From Chloroflexota bacterium (lineage in GTDB: Bacteria > Chloroflexota > Anaerolineae > B4-G1 > SLSP01): 9,717 bases of DNA. Under the pieces are notes generated by a model. The model saw only the letters and a program-made list of their open reading frames with translations. It was not told the DNA's origin and did not search any database. Location of the stretch: positions 1 through 9,717 of the forward strand of contig JAAZNO010000533.1 of the NCBI GenBank assembly GCA_012798275.1, in the 5' to 3' direction. Numbering within the stretch: the stretch's first letter is position 1; every line of letters begins with the position of its first letter. This document shows positions 1-5,996 of this stretch, in pieces. Both the position numbers and the translations under genes were made by a program.

Positions 1-1141
1 AATCTCCGCCACCCGGCCCGCATACAGCGCGGCCTTCTGCACCTCCACCCATTCCGTCAGTTCGGCACTGCCCTCGCGGTACAGACAGGCCCCCGCGTCC
101 CAGAGGTATTCGACCACGTGATAGACATCAATGGTATGCTCGACGGCCGGAAAGGCCGCGGCAGGAAAGAACTCCTCGATATAGCGTTCCAGATCCGGGT
201 CGCCATCGCTCACGATCTGAATGCGCTTGCCGCTGCCGGGTCCAAAGCCGCGTTTGTCCGCTTCCCGGCGGGCAATGGCCACCGCATGCCGCTTGGGGGC
301 ATACGAGGCGTACACCTTCTTGTTGAGCGGCCCCTCCAGGGTCCCGTCGGCGCTGCGGTGCAAGGTATACAGCACCGCGATGGTGGCCATCTTGCCGTTC
401 TTGGCCTTGTCTCCCTTCTGGCGCCGTTTCTTGCTGCCCCGCTGCTGGCGGGCGGCGCGGCCCCGGTGCCGTTGGGACCCTGGATGCGGGTTGGGGACTC
501 GCGGCCCGCGGCGTTTTTCCAGTTCCGCGTCCGTGGCCGTGGGCGTGGCCTTGCTGTCGAGCTGGATCACCAGCACCTCGCCGTCCCCCTCGGGCGCGGG
601 GGCCTGGGCGAACCAGGTACCGGTATGGCAGCCCAAGCCCAGGACCATGCTTTCGATGCTGCCCTGGGCCGGCGACCAGTGCAGGAACAAGGTCAAGAGC
701 AAAACCGCCTGGGCATAGCTGACCTTGGTGGCCACCCGCGTCGCGCAACTGCGCAGGGCCATGCTGAAGCCATCACTGGTCAGTCCCAACGCCACATCCA
801 GGAGGTAGTACCCACCCCCAGGCTGGAAGAAGCAGGTGCGCCAGTAGCGCACTTTGCCCAACAGCGTCCCGATCTGCCGGGGGATCGGGCCTTGGCGCTG
901 ATACCCCGGCTCGGGCTGCGGGTGGGCCGTCTGGAACTGCGCCTCCCGCTGACAGAGGAACAACTGGACGAACAGCCGGCCCAGGGCCAGCACCTGGGGC
1001 ACCAACTGGGTCTCGAACTCGTAGAACGCACGCGACCAGCGCCGTCACCGCCTGGGTAATACCGGCCTGGACCTCCGCCACCGTGGGCGCGGTAGTCGCA
1101 TCGGCGCTAATGGGATCGGGGGACTGGGACTCGGTTTCCAT
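1..1141 (-). pseudogene. ISKra4-like family transposase, frameshifted near 1030, C-terminus off the left edge
   Basis: This is a DDE-type transposase that would mobilise its own insertion sequence. The main frame is open from 1044 down to base 1 with no stop. It reads like an ISKra4-group transposase: VIQLDSKATPTATDAELEKR (first acidic residue region), IQIVSDGDPDLERYI, and HTIDVYHVVEYLWDAG. The likely start is the ATG at 1141, which has AGGAGG four bases upstream and begins METESQSPDPISAD. That frame is offset by one base from the main frame, which is closed upstream by a TGA at 1045-1047. The two parts would join around ALV/RAFYEFETQL if one base were dropped. The simplest reading is a one-base insertion that inactivated the gene, or a sequencing error. 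Programmed +1 frameshifting is possible but less likely. The family assignment is from remembered motifs, not a search. Confidence 0.75.
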
Positions 1142-1170
1142 TGAGCCTCCTGGGTATGTTGTAGAGGCCC

Positions 1171-1199
1171 AATATGTCACATTTCCCCCAGTATGTCAA
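1171..1199 (-). promoter_or_regulatory. Promoter of the transposase gene
   Basis: On the minus strand a perfect TTGACA (1199-1194) is followed after 17 bases by CATATT (1176-1171), which matches the -10 consensus at four of six positions. It lies 30 bases upstream of the transposase ATG. The motif TATGTCA occurs twice on the plus strand here (1173-1179 and 1192-1198), 19 bases apart, so the two boxes lie in a short direct repeat. Confidence 0.45.
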
Positions 1200-1226
1200 G
1201 GGCCAAAGATAAGCGTGATTACACCC

Positions 1227-1470
1227 ATGGCAAATTCCTGGTTCATATACGCTAGCGTGTTTGAGTGGGCTTTCGTAGCAGGTCGCTGACCAAAATCGCA
1301 CTACGCCACGCACAGCGCCTTTGAAGTGAGAGCAAGGCATTCGTCCCAAGGTTGCACAGCAACCGGGTTGCCACCGCAACCCGCTGATGGCGCAATCACA
1401 TCTCACAGTGAGCTTTACCGGGCGCGCAGAAGCCCGCTGAACTGCTATGAATGCCTTGTCAATTTACCTA
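1227..1470. other. Noncoding stretch with nested inverted repeats
   Basis: I find no convincing gene between the insertion sequence end and the promoter at 1471. The stretch holds a 10-bp perfect palindrome ACGCTAGCGT (1249-1258), a small GGTC-GCT-GACC hairpin (1281-1291), and the compact dyad-bounded element listed separately at 1332-1459. The short open frames crossing it, such as one on the minus strand at 1107-1406, look like chance frames and match no family I know. Confidence 0.5.
1332..1459. other. Dyad-bounded element with internal hairpins (candidate structured RNA or MITE-like element)
   Basis: The 10-bp arms CAAGGCATTC (1333-1342) and GAATGCCTTG (1449-1458) are perfect reverse complements; as RNA one G-U pair would extend the stem. 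Inside is an 8-bp perfect stem CGGGTTGC/GCAACCCG (1364-1371 with 1376-1383, loop CACC). It competes with GTTGC-ACA-GCAAC (1351-1363), because GTTGC and GCAAC alternate four times. Smaller stems are CTCA/TGAG and CGGGC/GCCCG (loop GCGCAGAA) before the closing arm. The fold resembles a multibranched RNA domain but matches no riboswitch class I recognise. The best promoter lies downstream of it, so it may not be in the operon leader. A short MITE-like or REP-like element is the main alternative. Confidence 0.3.
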
Positions 1471-1477
1471 TTGACAA
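1456..1477. promoter_or_regulatory. Inverted-repeat operator candidate
   Basis: TTGTCAAT (1456-1463) and ATTGACAA (1470-1477) form a perfect 8-6-8 inverted repeat. It contains the whole -35 box of the downstream promoter (1471-1476), so a dimeric regulator bound here would be expected to repress. The half-site is somewhat like Rex or FNR-class sites, but the spacing is wrong for both, so I do not name the regulator. Confidence 0.45.
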
Positions 1478-1499
1478 TTTTACAATAGAGGAGTAGAAT
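1471..1499 (+). promoter_or_regulatory. Sigma-70-type promoter of the DUF5320-radical SAM-Mrp operon
   Basis: A perfect TTGACA (1471-1476) is separated by exactly 17 bases from TAGAAT (1494-1499), which matches the -10 consensus at five of six positions. Transcription would start near 1506, giving a leader of about 37 bases before the ATG at 1543. A second, poorer pairing is TTGTCA (1456-1461) with TACAAT (1481-1486), 19 bases apart. Confidence 0.6.
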
Positions 1500-1542
1500 G
1501 AAGTCAAATCAACCCAACCAAATGTTGAAAGGAGGCTAGGCC

Positions 1543-1764
1543 ATGCCAGGGCGAGATGGCACCGGTCCCCGAGGAGTAGGTCCGTTTACCGGGCGCGGCG
1601 CGGGCAACTGCGCCATTGTTTTTCCCAAGTCTGGGCGTCCGTATGGTTACGCAGGACTTCAGGGAGCACTTATTGGCGGCTTTTGCCGGTTGCGTCGTCT
1701 CAATCCTTTCCGGTGGTTGGGCCACGGCAGCAGGACCGGGGGACGCGGACGCCGCATACGATAG
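1543..1764 (+). CDS. DUF5320-family miniprotein
   Basis: This 73-residue protein of unknown function begins MPGRDGTGPRGVGPFTGRGA, the glycine-rich N-terminal signature of the DUF5320 family, followed by a cysteine (GNC). The C-terminal half is basic (RTGGRGRRIR) and lacks the coiled coil found in its neighbour. The start is well supported by AAAGGAGG at 1528-1535, seven bases upstream. It is the first gene after the promoter at 1471-1499. DUF5320 proteins are known mainly from anaerobic bacteria and archaea, commonly beside Mrp/MinD ATPases and NifB/NifX-like metal-cofactor proteins; the Mrp-type ATPase at 3101 fits this. A biochemical function has not been established as far as I know. Confidence 0.8.
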   Translation: MPGRDGTGPRGVGPFTGRGAGNCAIVFPKSGRPYGYAGLQGALIGGFCRLRRLNPFRWLGHGSRTGGRGRRIR

Positions 1765-1788
1765 CAGCAACTGTGATTTAGCATTCTC

Positions 1789-1797
1789 AGGAGGTGA
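1789..1797 (+). promoter_or_regulatory. Near-perfect ribosome binding site of the second DUF5320 gene
   Basis: AGGAGGTGA is complementary to the 16S anti-Shine-Dalgarno tail over nine bases, with the AGGAGG core six bases before the ATG at 1801. It predicts strong translation of the small protein and settles the start codon. Confidence 0.75.
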
Positions 1798-1800
1798 GAT

Positions 1801-2085
1801 ATGCCAGGTGGAGATCAGACTGGACCGCAGGGCCTTGGTCAGCGCACCGGGCGTGGCATGGGTGACTGCACCGGGACAGAGCAACCGCACTTCTTTGGCG
1901 GCTTTAGTCGCGGACGCGGTTGGCGGCATTGGGCGCGCGCCACAGGCTTACCCCGCTGGATGCGTTGGGGCAGCACTGCAGCAAATCCAATGGACGAAGC
2001 TACGCAGCTCAAAGAGCAAGCTGAGCAGTTACAGACGCAGCTCAACGCCGTACAACAACGTCTAACCGATCTCGAGCGCAAGTGA
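1801..2085 (+). CDS. DUF5320-family miniprotein with C-terminal coiled coil
   Basis: This 94-residue protein is a paralogue of the gene just upstream. It opens MPGGDQTGPQGLGQRTGRGM and then GDC, the DUF5320 signature. A middle segment is rich in Trp, Arg and Gly (FGGFSRGRGWRHWARATG). The last 30 or so residues, from about NPMDEATQLKEQ to the end, have regular leucine/alanine spacing with Glu, Gln and Lys, typical of the short coiled coil that ends many DUF5320 proteins and probably allows oligomer formation. It lies 36 bases after the first copy and carries a near-perfect ribosome binding site. The function is unknown. A small metal-binding or scaffold role beside the Mrp-type ATPase is inference from neighbourhood only. 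Confidence 0.85.
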   Translation: MPGGDQTGPQGLGQRTGRGMGDCTGTEQPHFFGGFSRGRGWRHWARATGLPRWMRWGSTAANPMDEATQLKEQAEQLQTQLNAVQQRLTDLERK

Positions 2086-2097
2086 GCGCCTAATTTC

Positions 2098-2136
2098 GCG
2101 CCGCCGACCTCAACTGGCTACCCAGGTCGGCGGTGC
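2098..2136 (+). terminator. Intercistronic stem-loop (attenuator or processing hairpin)
   Basis: CCGCCGACCT (2101-2110) and AGGTCGGCGG (2124-2133) pair perfectly around a 13-base loop. As RNA the stem extends to 13 pairs with one G-U. It lies between the second DUF5320 gene and the radical SAM gene, ending 9 bases before that ATG. There is no T-run after it, so full intrinsic termination is doubtful. Partial termination, 3' protection of the DUF5320 message, or hindrance of radical SAM translation are all possible. Confidence 0.5.
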
Positions 2137-2145
2137 CGAGTTACT

Positions 2146-3111
2146 ATGACTGAAACGCCACCCGCGCTGACCTTCGGTCCCGTACCCTCACGGCGGTTGG
2201 GTCGTAGCCTGGGTATCAATCACGTCCCGCCCAAGACCTGTTCTTACGCCTGCATCTATTGTCAGCTGGGACGCACGCCACGTCTGCAAAGGTCGCGCCA
2301 GGTATTCTATCCGCCGGAGGCGGTGGTCGCGGCAGTGCAAGCTAAAGTCACGGCGACGGTAGCGGCAGGTGAGTCGCTCGATTACCTGACTTTTGTGCCA
2401 GACGGTGAGCCAACACTGGATATAAACCTGGGCGCGATACTATTGGCGCTTAAGCCGCTGGGCATCCCGCTGGCGGTGATTACCAATGCTTCGCTGCTCG
2501 GTGATCCAGAAGTTCGCGCCGCACTGCAGTTGGCTGATTGGGTCTCGCTCAAGATGGATGCGGCGGATGAAACTATCTGGCGGCGGATAGATCGCCCCCA
2601 CGGGCGGCTACGTCTGACAGATATTCTTGCCGGTGCGCACACTTTTGCTCGCGTCTTTACCGGCACGCTAGTCACGGAAACCATGTTGGTAGCAAGCGTG
2701 AACGACTCCCCAGAAGCGCTCGCAGCAACAGCAGCGGTCATCGCCGAGCTGCGTCCTGCAGTCGCCTATCTCAGCATCCCCACGCGCCCGCCCGCCGAAC
2801 CCTGGGTGCAGCCGCCGGACGAGGCGACGCTCAATCAAGCCTATCAGTGCTTTGCGGCAGCGCTGCCTCGCGTGGAACTGCTCAGTGGCTACGAGGGCAA
2901 CACTTTTGCCGCTACAGGTGACGCCGCTGCAGATCTGCTCAGCATTACTGCCGTCCATCCGCTGCGCGCGGATGCCGTGGCAGAAGTGCTGGCGCGCTGC
3001 GGAGCAACGTGGGAAATCGTGCAGGGACTGGTGGCGCGCGGGGAGTTGGTCGCCGTTACCTACAATCAACATACGTTTTATTTACGAGGTTTCCAAAAAC
3101 ATGAACACTGA
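2146..3111 (+). CDS. Radical SAM protein, COG0731 (TYW1-like Fe-S oxidoreductase)
   Basis: This 321-residue protein is a radical SAM enzyme. Cysteines 32, 36 and 39 form the CxxxCxxC motif that binds the SAM-cleaving [4Fe-4S] cluster, in KTCSYACIYCQLGRT. The preceding FGPVPSRRLGRSLGIN is typical of the COG0731 group, related to the radical SAM core of wyosine-synthesis enzyme TYW1. GEP at residues 87-89 is the second strand motif. The last 60 or so residues (VHPLRADAVAEVLARCGATW onward) look like a winged helix. The substrate is unknown; bacterial members are not shown to act on tRNA. The ATG at 2146 precedes the conserved N-terminus but has a weak ribosome binding site and follows a stem-loop. 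It overlaps the Mrp gene by 11 bases, so the two are probably translationally coupled. Confidence 0.85.
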   Translation: MTETPPALTFGPVPSRRLGRSLGINHVPPKTCSYACIYCQLGRTPRLQRSRQVFYPPEAVVAAVQAKVTATVAAGESLDYLTFVPDGEPTLDINLGAILLALKPLGIPLAVITNASLLGDPEVRAALQLADWVSLKMDAADETIWRRIDRPHGRLRLTDILAGAHTFARVFTGTLVTETMLVASVNDSPEALAATAAVIAELRPAVAYLSIPTRPPAEPWVQPPDEATLNQAYQCFAAALPRVELLSGYEGNTFAATGDAAADLLSITAVHPLRADAVAEVLARCGATWEIVQGLVARGELVAVTYNQHTFYLRGFQKHEH

Positions 3112-3877
3112 GACCACAACAAATTCGTCGCACCCTCAGATTAAACACATTCTGGCTGTGATGAGCGGTAAAGGCGGCGTGGGGAAATCCATCACTGCTG
3201 CGCTGCTGGCAGCGGGCTTGCGTCGCACCGGCTGGCAAGTGGGTCTGCTCGATGCCGACGTCACCGGGGCTAGCATCCCCAAACTTTTCGGCATCCACCA
3301 ACCGCCGCTCCAGGATGGCACAGGGGGAATCCTCCCAGTCATGACCCACGGCGGTATCAAGATAATCTCAGTCAATCTGCTGCTGGAGCGGGAAGACGAC
3401 GCCGTCATCTGGCGCGGCCCACTCATCTCCAAGATGATCCAACAGTTCTGGAATGATGTAATCTGGGGACCGCTGGATGCTCTGATCATAGACATGCCGC
3501 CGGGCACATCGGATGCGGCGCTGACCGTGCTGCGGGATTTGCCGATTACAGGGGTGGTCCTTGTCACCACACCCCAAGACCTGGCTGATATGATTGTGCG
3601 TAAAGCCGCCAACATGACCCGCCAGGTTAACAAGCCGGTTCTGGGGGTGGTGGAGAATATGAGCTATGCTCGCTGCCCACATTGCGGTGAGCGGTTTGAT
3701 CTGTTTGGCATCAGTCACGCCGACACGTTGGCCGCCGAGTTCGGTGCACCGTTCTTGGGAGCGCTGGGGCTGGAACAGAGCCTGGCGCAGGCAGGTGACG
3801 CAGGGCAGATTGAAACCTATCAGAGCGCGGATTTTGCCCCTATACTTGATGCCATCCTTGAGCGTCTGGCAGCCTGA
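3101..3877 (+). CDS. Mrp/NBP35-family P-loop ATPase (Fe-S cluster carrier)
   Basis: This 258-residue cytoplasmic ATPase belongs to the Mrp/NBP35 (ApbC) family of Fe-S cluster carriers. It has the deviant Walker A SGKGGVGKS at 22-30, DADVTGASIPKLFG as the family's A' motif, IIDMPPGTSD as Walker B/switch, and the cluster-binding pair C192-P-H-C195 that lets the dimer bridge a [4Fe-4S] cluster. It lacks the N-terminal MIP18 domain of long Mrp proteins and is of the short type. The ATG at 3101 is chosen because it directly precedes the conserved core; the same frame is open further upstream to 2852, but that part overlaps the radical SAM gene and is its shadow. It overlaps the radical SAM gene by 11 bases and precedes the VKOR fusion by 11 bases. 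Confidence 0.9.
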   Translation: MNTETTTNSSHPQIKHILAVMSGKGGVGKSITAALLAAGLRRTGWQVGLLDADVTGASIPKLFGIHQPPLQDGTGGILPVMTHGGIKIISVNLLLEREDDAVIWRGPLISKMIQQFWNDVIWGPLDALIIDMPPGTSDAALTVLRDLPITGVVLVTTPQDLADMIVRKAANMTRQVNKPVLGVVENMSYARCPHCGERFDLFGISHADTLAAEFGAPFLGALGLEQSLAQAGDAGQIETYQSADFAPILDAILERLAA

Positions 3878-3888
3878 GCGGGAGCACT

Positions 3889-5130
3889 ATGTGTGACAAA
3901 GTGTTGCGCAGTTGGGTTGCTTTGTGGCTGAGTTGGTTGTTGCTAGCCAGCGGCGCGCTCACCGTAAATGCTGCTGCCGAGGGTCCGGTGGTTCACGCGG
4001 TCATGTTCTATTCGCCTTCATGTGGACACTGCCATCACGTCATCGAGAACGTCTTGCCGCCGCTGTTGAAGCAATACGGCGAGCAATTCGAGATTGTCGG
4101 CGTCAATGTAGCTGATTCGGGCGGTCAAGCGTTGTATCAAGCTACTATCGAAGCCTTCGCCATTCCACCAGAGCGTCGGGGCGTGCCGACGCTCGTCATC
4201 GGCGAGACGGTGCTGGTAGGGTCAGGTGAAATCCCCACCGAACTACCGGGACTGATTGAGACCTATCTGGCACAGGGCGGTCTGGACTGGCCCGCTATTC
4301 CGGGCTTGCTGGAAGCGTTGGCGGCGAGCGCGCCTACGACGACGGCTACGCCAGAAGCCACCCCCGCCCCCACGCAGGCGGCGACCGAGGCAACGGTTAA
4401 CGCTCCCACCGCCATGCCAGTTCCCGCTCCTGCTATCCCAGGTGTCGTCAAAGAGACCTGGCGTGACCGCTTCATCCGCGACCCATTGGGCAATGGACTA
4501 TCGGTGCTGGTATTGCTGGGGATGCTCGCGAGTGTCCTCTATCAAGGCTGGGCGCTAACCCGTACACCCGTTGCGGAAGTTAGGCGCTGGCAGTGGGCTA
4601 TTATCCCGCCGTTGGTTGTACTCGGGTTGATGGTAGCGGGCTACCTGGCCTACGTGGAGACACAACAGGTCGCTGCCGTCTGCGGTCCGGTGGGAGATTG
4701 CAACGCGGTACAACAAAGCGAGTTTGCCCTGCTTTTTGGTTTCTTACCGATTGCTGTGTTGGGTGTACTAGGCTACGTCGCCATTGGCGCGGCTTGGGCT
4801 GTGGCGCATTGGGCGCGCCGCCCGTGGGCTGAGCTCGCGCAACTGGCGCTGGTTGGGATGACCTGCTTCGGGATCGCGTTTTCCATCTACCTGACTTTTC
4901 TTGAGCCGTTCGTTATCGGCGCGACGTGTGCCTGGTGCCTCACCTCAGCAATTGTGATGACCGCGCTGTTTTGGCTCGTCGCGCCGCGTGCCCGCCCGGC
5001 GCTGGCGGCGCTGCGAAGCACTGCGCCGATCATTAACTATAAGGAGAATTCCAATGACCGTGTTGCCCGAAACCGTCAGTCAAGCCTGGGAGGAACGCGA
5101 AGGTCCGGTGGTGTTGGTCACGGTGGATAA
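3889..5130 (+). CDS. Thioredoxin-VKOR fusion, membrane disulfide-forming protein
   Basis: This 413-residue envelope protein joins a thioredoxin-like domain to a vitamin K epoxide reductase (VKOR) domain. Residues 5-30 form a signal sequence or anchor (LWLSWLLLASGALTVNA). The thioredoxin domain follows, with active site C45-G-H-C48 and the cis-Pro segment RGVPTLVIG. A Thr/Pro/Ala-rich linker spans about 145-180. The VKOR bundle starts near 200. Its loop cysteines C265 and C271 are six apart, as in cyanobacterial VKOR, and CNAVQQSEFALLFG carries the family serine; the quinone-side pair is C347-A-W-C350. VKOR would re-oxidise the thioredoxin using quinone, driving disulfide formation outside the membrane. 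The order (thioredoxin first) is the reverse of the usual bacterial fusion. The last 25 codons overlap the next gene and may not be conserved. Confidence 0.88.
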   Translation: MCDKVLRSWVALWLSWLLLASGALTVNAAAEGPVVHAVMFYSPSCGHCHHVIENVLPPLLKQYGEQFEIVGVNVADSGGQALYQATIEAFAIPPERRGVPTLVIGETVLVGSGEIPTELPGLIETYLAQGGLDWPAIPGLLEALAASAPTTTATPEATPAPTQAATEATVNAPTAMPVPAPAIPGVVKETWRDRFIRDPLGNGLSVLVLLGMLASVLYQGWALTRTPVAEVRRWQWAIIPPLVVLGLMVAGYLAYVETQQVAAVCGPVGDCNAVQQSEFALLFGFLPIAVLGVLGYVAIGAAWAVAHWARRPWAELAQLALVGMTCFGIAFSIYLTFLEPFVIGATCAWCLTSAIVMTALFWLVAPRARPALAALRSTAPIINYKENSNDRVARNRQSSLGGTRRSGGVGHGG

Positions 5131-5431
5131 CGCCGGAATGCCTAACGCCATCTATGCTACTTGCGTCAGCAAATTCAGTGAAGATACCCTGCTCGTAGCC
5201 GATAACTTCTTCCACAAAACCCGCGCCAACATCCTGGCAGGTAGCCTGGCAGCGCTCCTGTTCATCACCAAAAAGGATAAAGCCTATCAGATTAAGGGTC
5301 ATGTCGAATATGTCACGGAAGGACCGCTCTTCGAGGATATGCAGCGGTGGAATCCCACCCGGTTGCCTGGTCACGCCGTTGCCGCCGTGCGGGTGGAGCA
5401 GGTCTTCGCCGGCGCGGAGCAATTAGCCTGA
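5054..5431 (+). CDS. Pyridoxamine 5'-phosphate oxidase-like FMN-binding split-barrel protein
   Basis: This 125-residue protein looks like a small member of the PNPOx-like split-barrel fold, most of which bind FMN or F420 as dimers. It begins MTVLPETVSQAWEEREGPVV, then has the strand pattern VLVTVDNAGMPNAIYATCVSKFSEDTLLVADNFFHKTRANIL. The segment LLFITKKDKAYQIKGHVEY is typical of the barrel, where such proteins contact the flavin phosphate. The start at 5054 is supported by AAGGAG at 5041-5046, seven bases upstream; the frame is open to 4988 but the longer version would overlap VKOR coding sequence. It overlaps the listed VKOR 3' end by 77 bases and ends 16 bases before the CGGC gene. The substrate cannot be told from the sequence; short members are often redox or flavin-storage proteins. 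Confidence 0.8.
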   Translation: MTVLPETVSQAWEEREGPVVLVTVDNAGMPNAIYATCVSKFSEDTLLVADNFFHKTRANILAGSLAALLFITKKDKAYQIKGHVEYVTEGPLFEDMQRWNPTRLPGHAVAAVRVEQVFAGAEQLA

Positions 5432-5447
5432 TAAAGGAGCACCACGA

Positions 5448-5894
5448 GTGAATGAATGTATGAAGCTTGGCATCATCATCTGTGACCGGTACCGGCGCTG
5501 CGCGGGGGGCAAGTGCCTGCGAGCGTTGCGTAACCGCGAGGGGGCGTTCAGCATCTATGCTGGCAAAGAGGTGGAACTGGTGGGCTACACCTCCTGCGAT
5601 GGCTGTCCGGGAGGCAATGTCGAATATACCGGCGAGGAAATGGTCAAGAACGGCGCGCAGGTCATCCATCTGGCGACGGGGCTGGTGGTGGGGTATCCAC
5701 CCTGTCCGCGCATTCACACCTTCAAGGCTTTCCTTGAAGCGCGCTACGGTGTGCAAGTCGTGGTCGGCACGCACCCCATCCCCACAAAATACCTGGAGCT
5801 GCACACGCGCTTGGGGACCTGGGAGGCTCCGGCATGGGAGCAGCTCCTTGCGCTGATCATGGCGGATCAAGAGACGCGCGACGCCTACAATTAG
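5448..5894 (+). CDS. CGGC-domain protein, putative metal-binding
   Basis: This 148-residue cytoplasmic protein fits the CGGC domain family (PF08821), thought to bind metal through conserved cysteines and known mostly from anaerobes. Cysteines lie at 12, 18 and 23 (IIICDRYRRCAGGKC), 50 and 53 (SCDGCPGG) and 86 (YPPCPRIHTF). VELVGYTSCDGC and VIHLATGLVVGYPPC are the typical core strands. The GTG at 5448 is preferred because AAAGGAG (5433-5439) lies eight bases upstream; the ATG at 5460 would be 20 bases away. It follows the FMN protein closely and is followed by a 102-base gap before the peroxiredoxin. No enzyme activity is established for the family, so a metal- or redox-sensing role is only inferred. 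Confidence 0.85.
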   Translation: MNECMKLGIIICDRYRRCAGGKCLRALRNREGAFSIYAGKEVELVGYTSCDGCPGGNVEYTGEEMVKNGAQVIHLATGLVVGYPPCPRIHTFKAFLEARYGVQVVVGTHPIPTKYLELHTRLGTWEAPAWEQLLALIMADQETRDAYN

Positions 5895-5996
5895 GCTGCC
5901 GGCACACCAATCGTAGAAGCTGTACCAGAGTGTGGCGTAGCGCCAGCCCTCACTGGTTTTATAATCCCGGCGCACATCAAAATAGGAGGGTTTAGT
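5895..5996 (+). promoter_or_regulatory. Gap upstream of the peroxiredoxin with a possible promoter
   Basis: TATAAT is present at 5960-5965, 31 bases before the peroxiredoxin ATG, but no good -35 box lies 16-18 bases upstream. A small TGGCG-TAG-CGCCA hairpin (5933-5945) sits in the spacer region and could be part of an operator. The peroxiredoxin may therefore have its own start in addition to readthrough. AGGAGGG at 5984-5990 is its ribosome binding site. Confidence 0.3.

Larger units (their letters stand above)
1..1226 (-). mobile_element. ISKra4-like insertion sequence, upstream end only
   Basis: The segment carries a minus-strand transposase of ISKra4 type with its own promoter and ribosome binding site. 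The rest of the element lies beyond the left edge. The outer end is placed near 1226 because the minus strand there reads GGGTGTAATCACGC, which resembles a terminal repeat, and because unrelated noncoding DNA begins just outside. The partner inverted repeat and any target-site duplication are outside the window, so the boundary is a guess within a few tens of bases. The presence of an insertion sequence is well supported by the transposase; its exact end is not. Confidence 0.6.

Noticed and set aside
118..1059. Long plus-strand open frame of 313 codons
   Set aside because: It is exactly antisense to the transposase frame (shared codon phase) and has the Arg/Gly/Pro-rich make-up of a shadow frame. 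The minus strand has recognisable transposase motifs.
1332..1459. Known riboswitch (cobalamin or molybdenum cofactor type)
   Set aside because: I could not find the conserved boxes of either class, and the best promoter lies downstream of the element.
1456..1477. Rex or FNR binding site
   Set aside because: The half-sites are similar, but the spacing between them is longer than in either consensus.
1498..1539. Thirteen-codon upstream frame (MKSNQPNQMLKGG) ending inside the next gene's ribosome binding region, suggesting a leader peptide
   Set aside because: Its ATG lies in the -10 box of the best promoter (1494-1499), so the transcript would start after it. It would count only if the upstream, weaker promoter is used.
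1504..2065. Open frames overlapping the two DUF5320 genes (minus 1504-1929, plus 1616-2065)
   Set aside because: They compete with two DUF5320 genes that have strong ribosome binding sites and a clear family signature.
2852..3100. Longer N-terminus for the Mrp-type ATPase
   Set aside because: The added residues are an out-of-frame reading of the radical SAM gene; the Mrp core starts just after the ATG at 3101.
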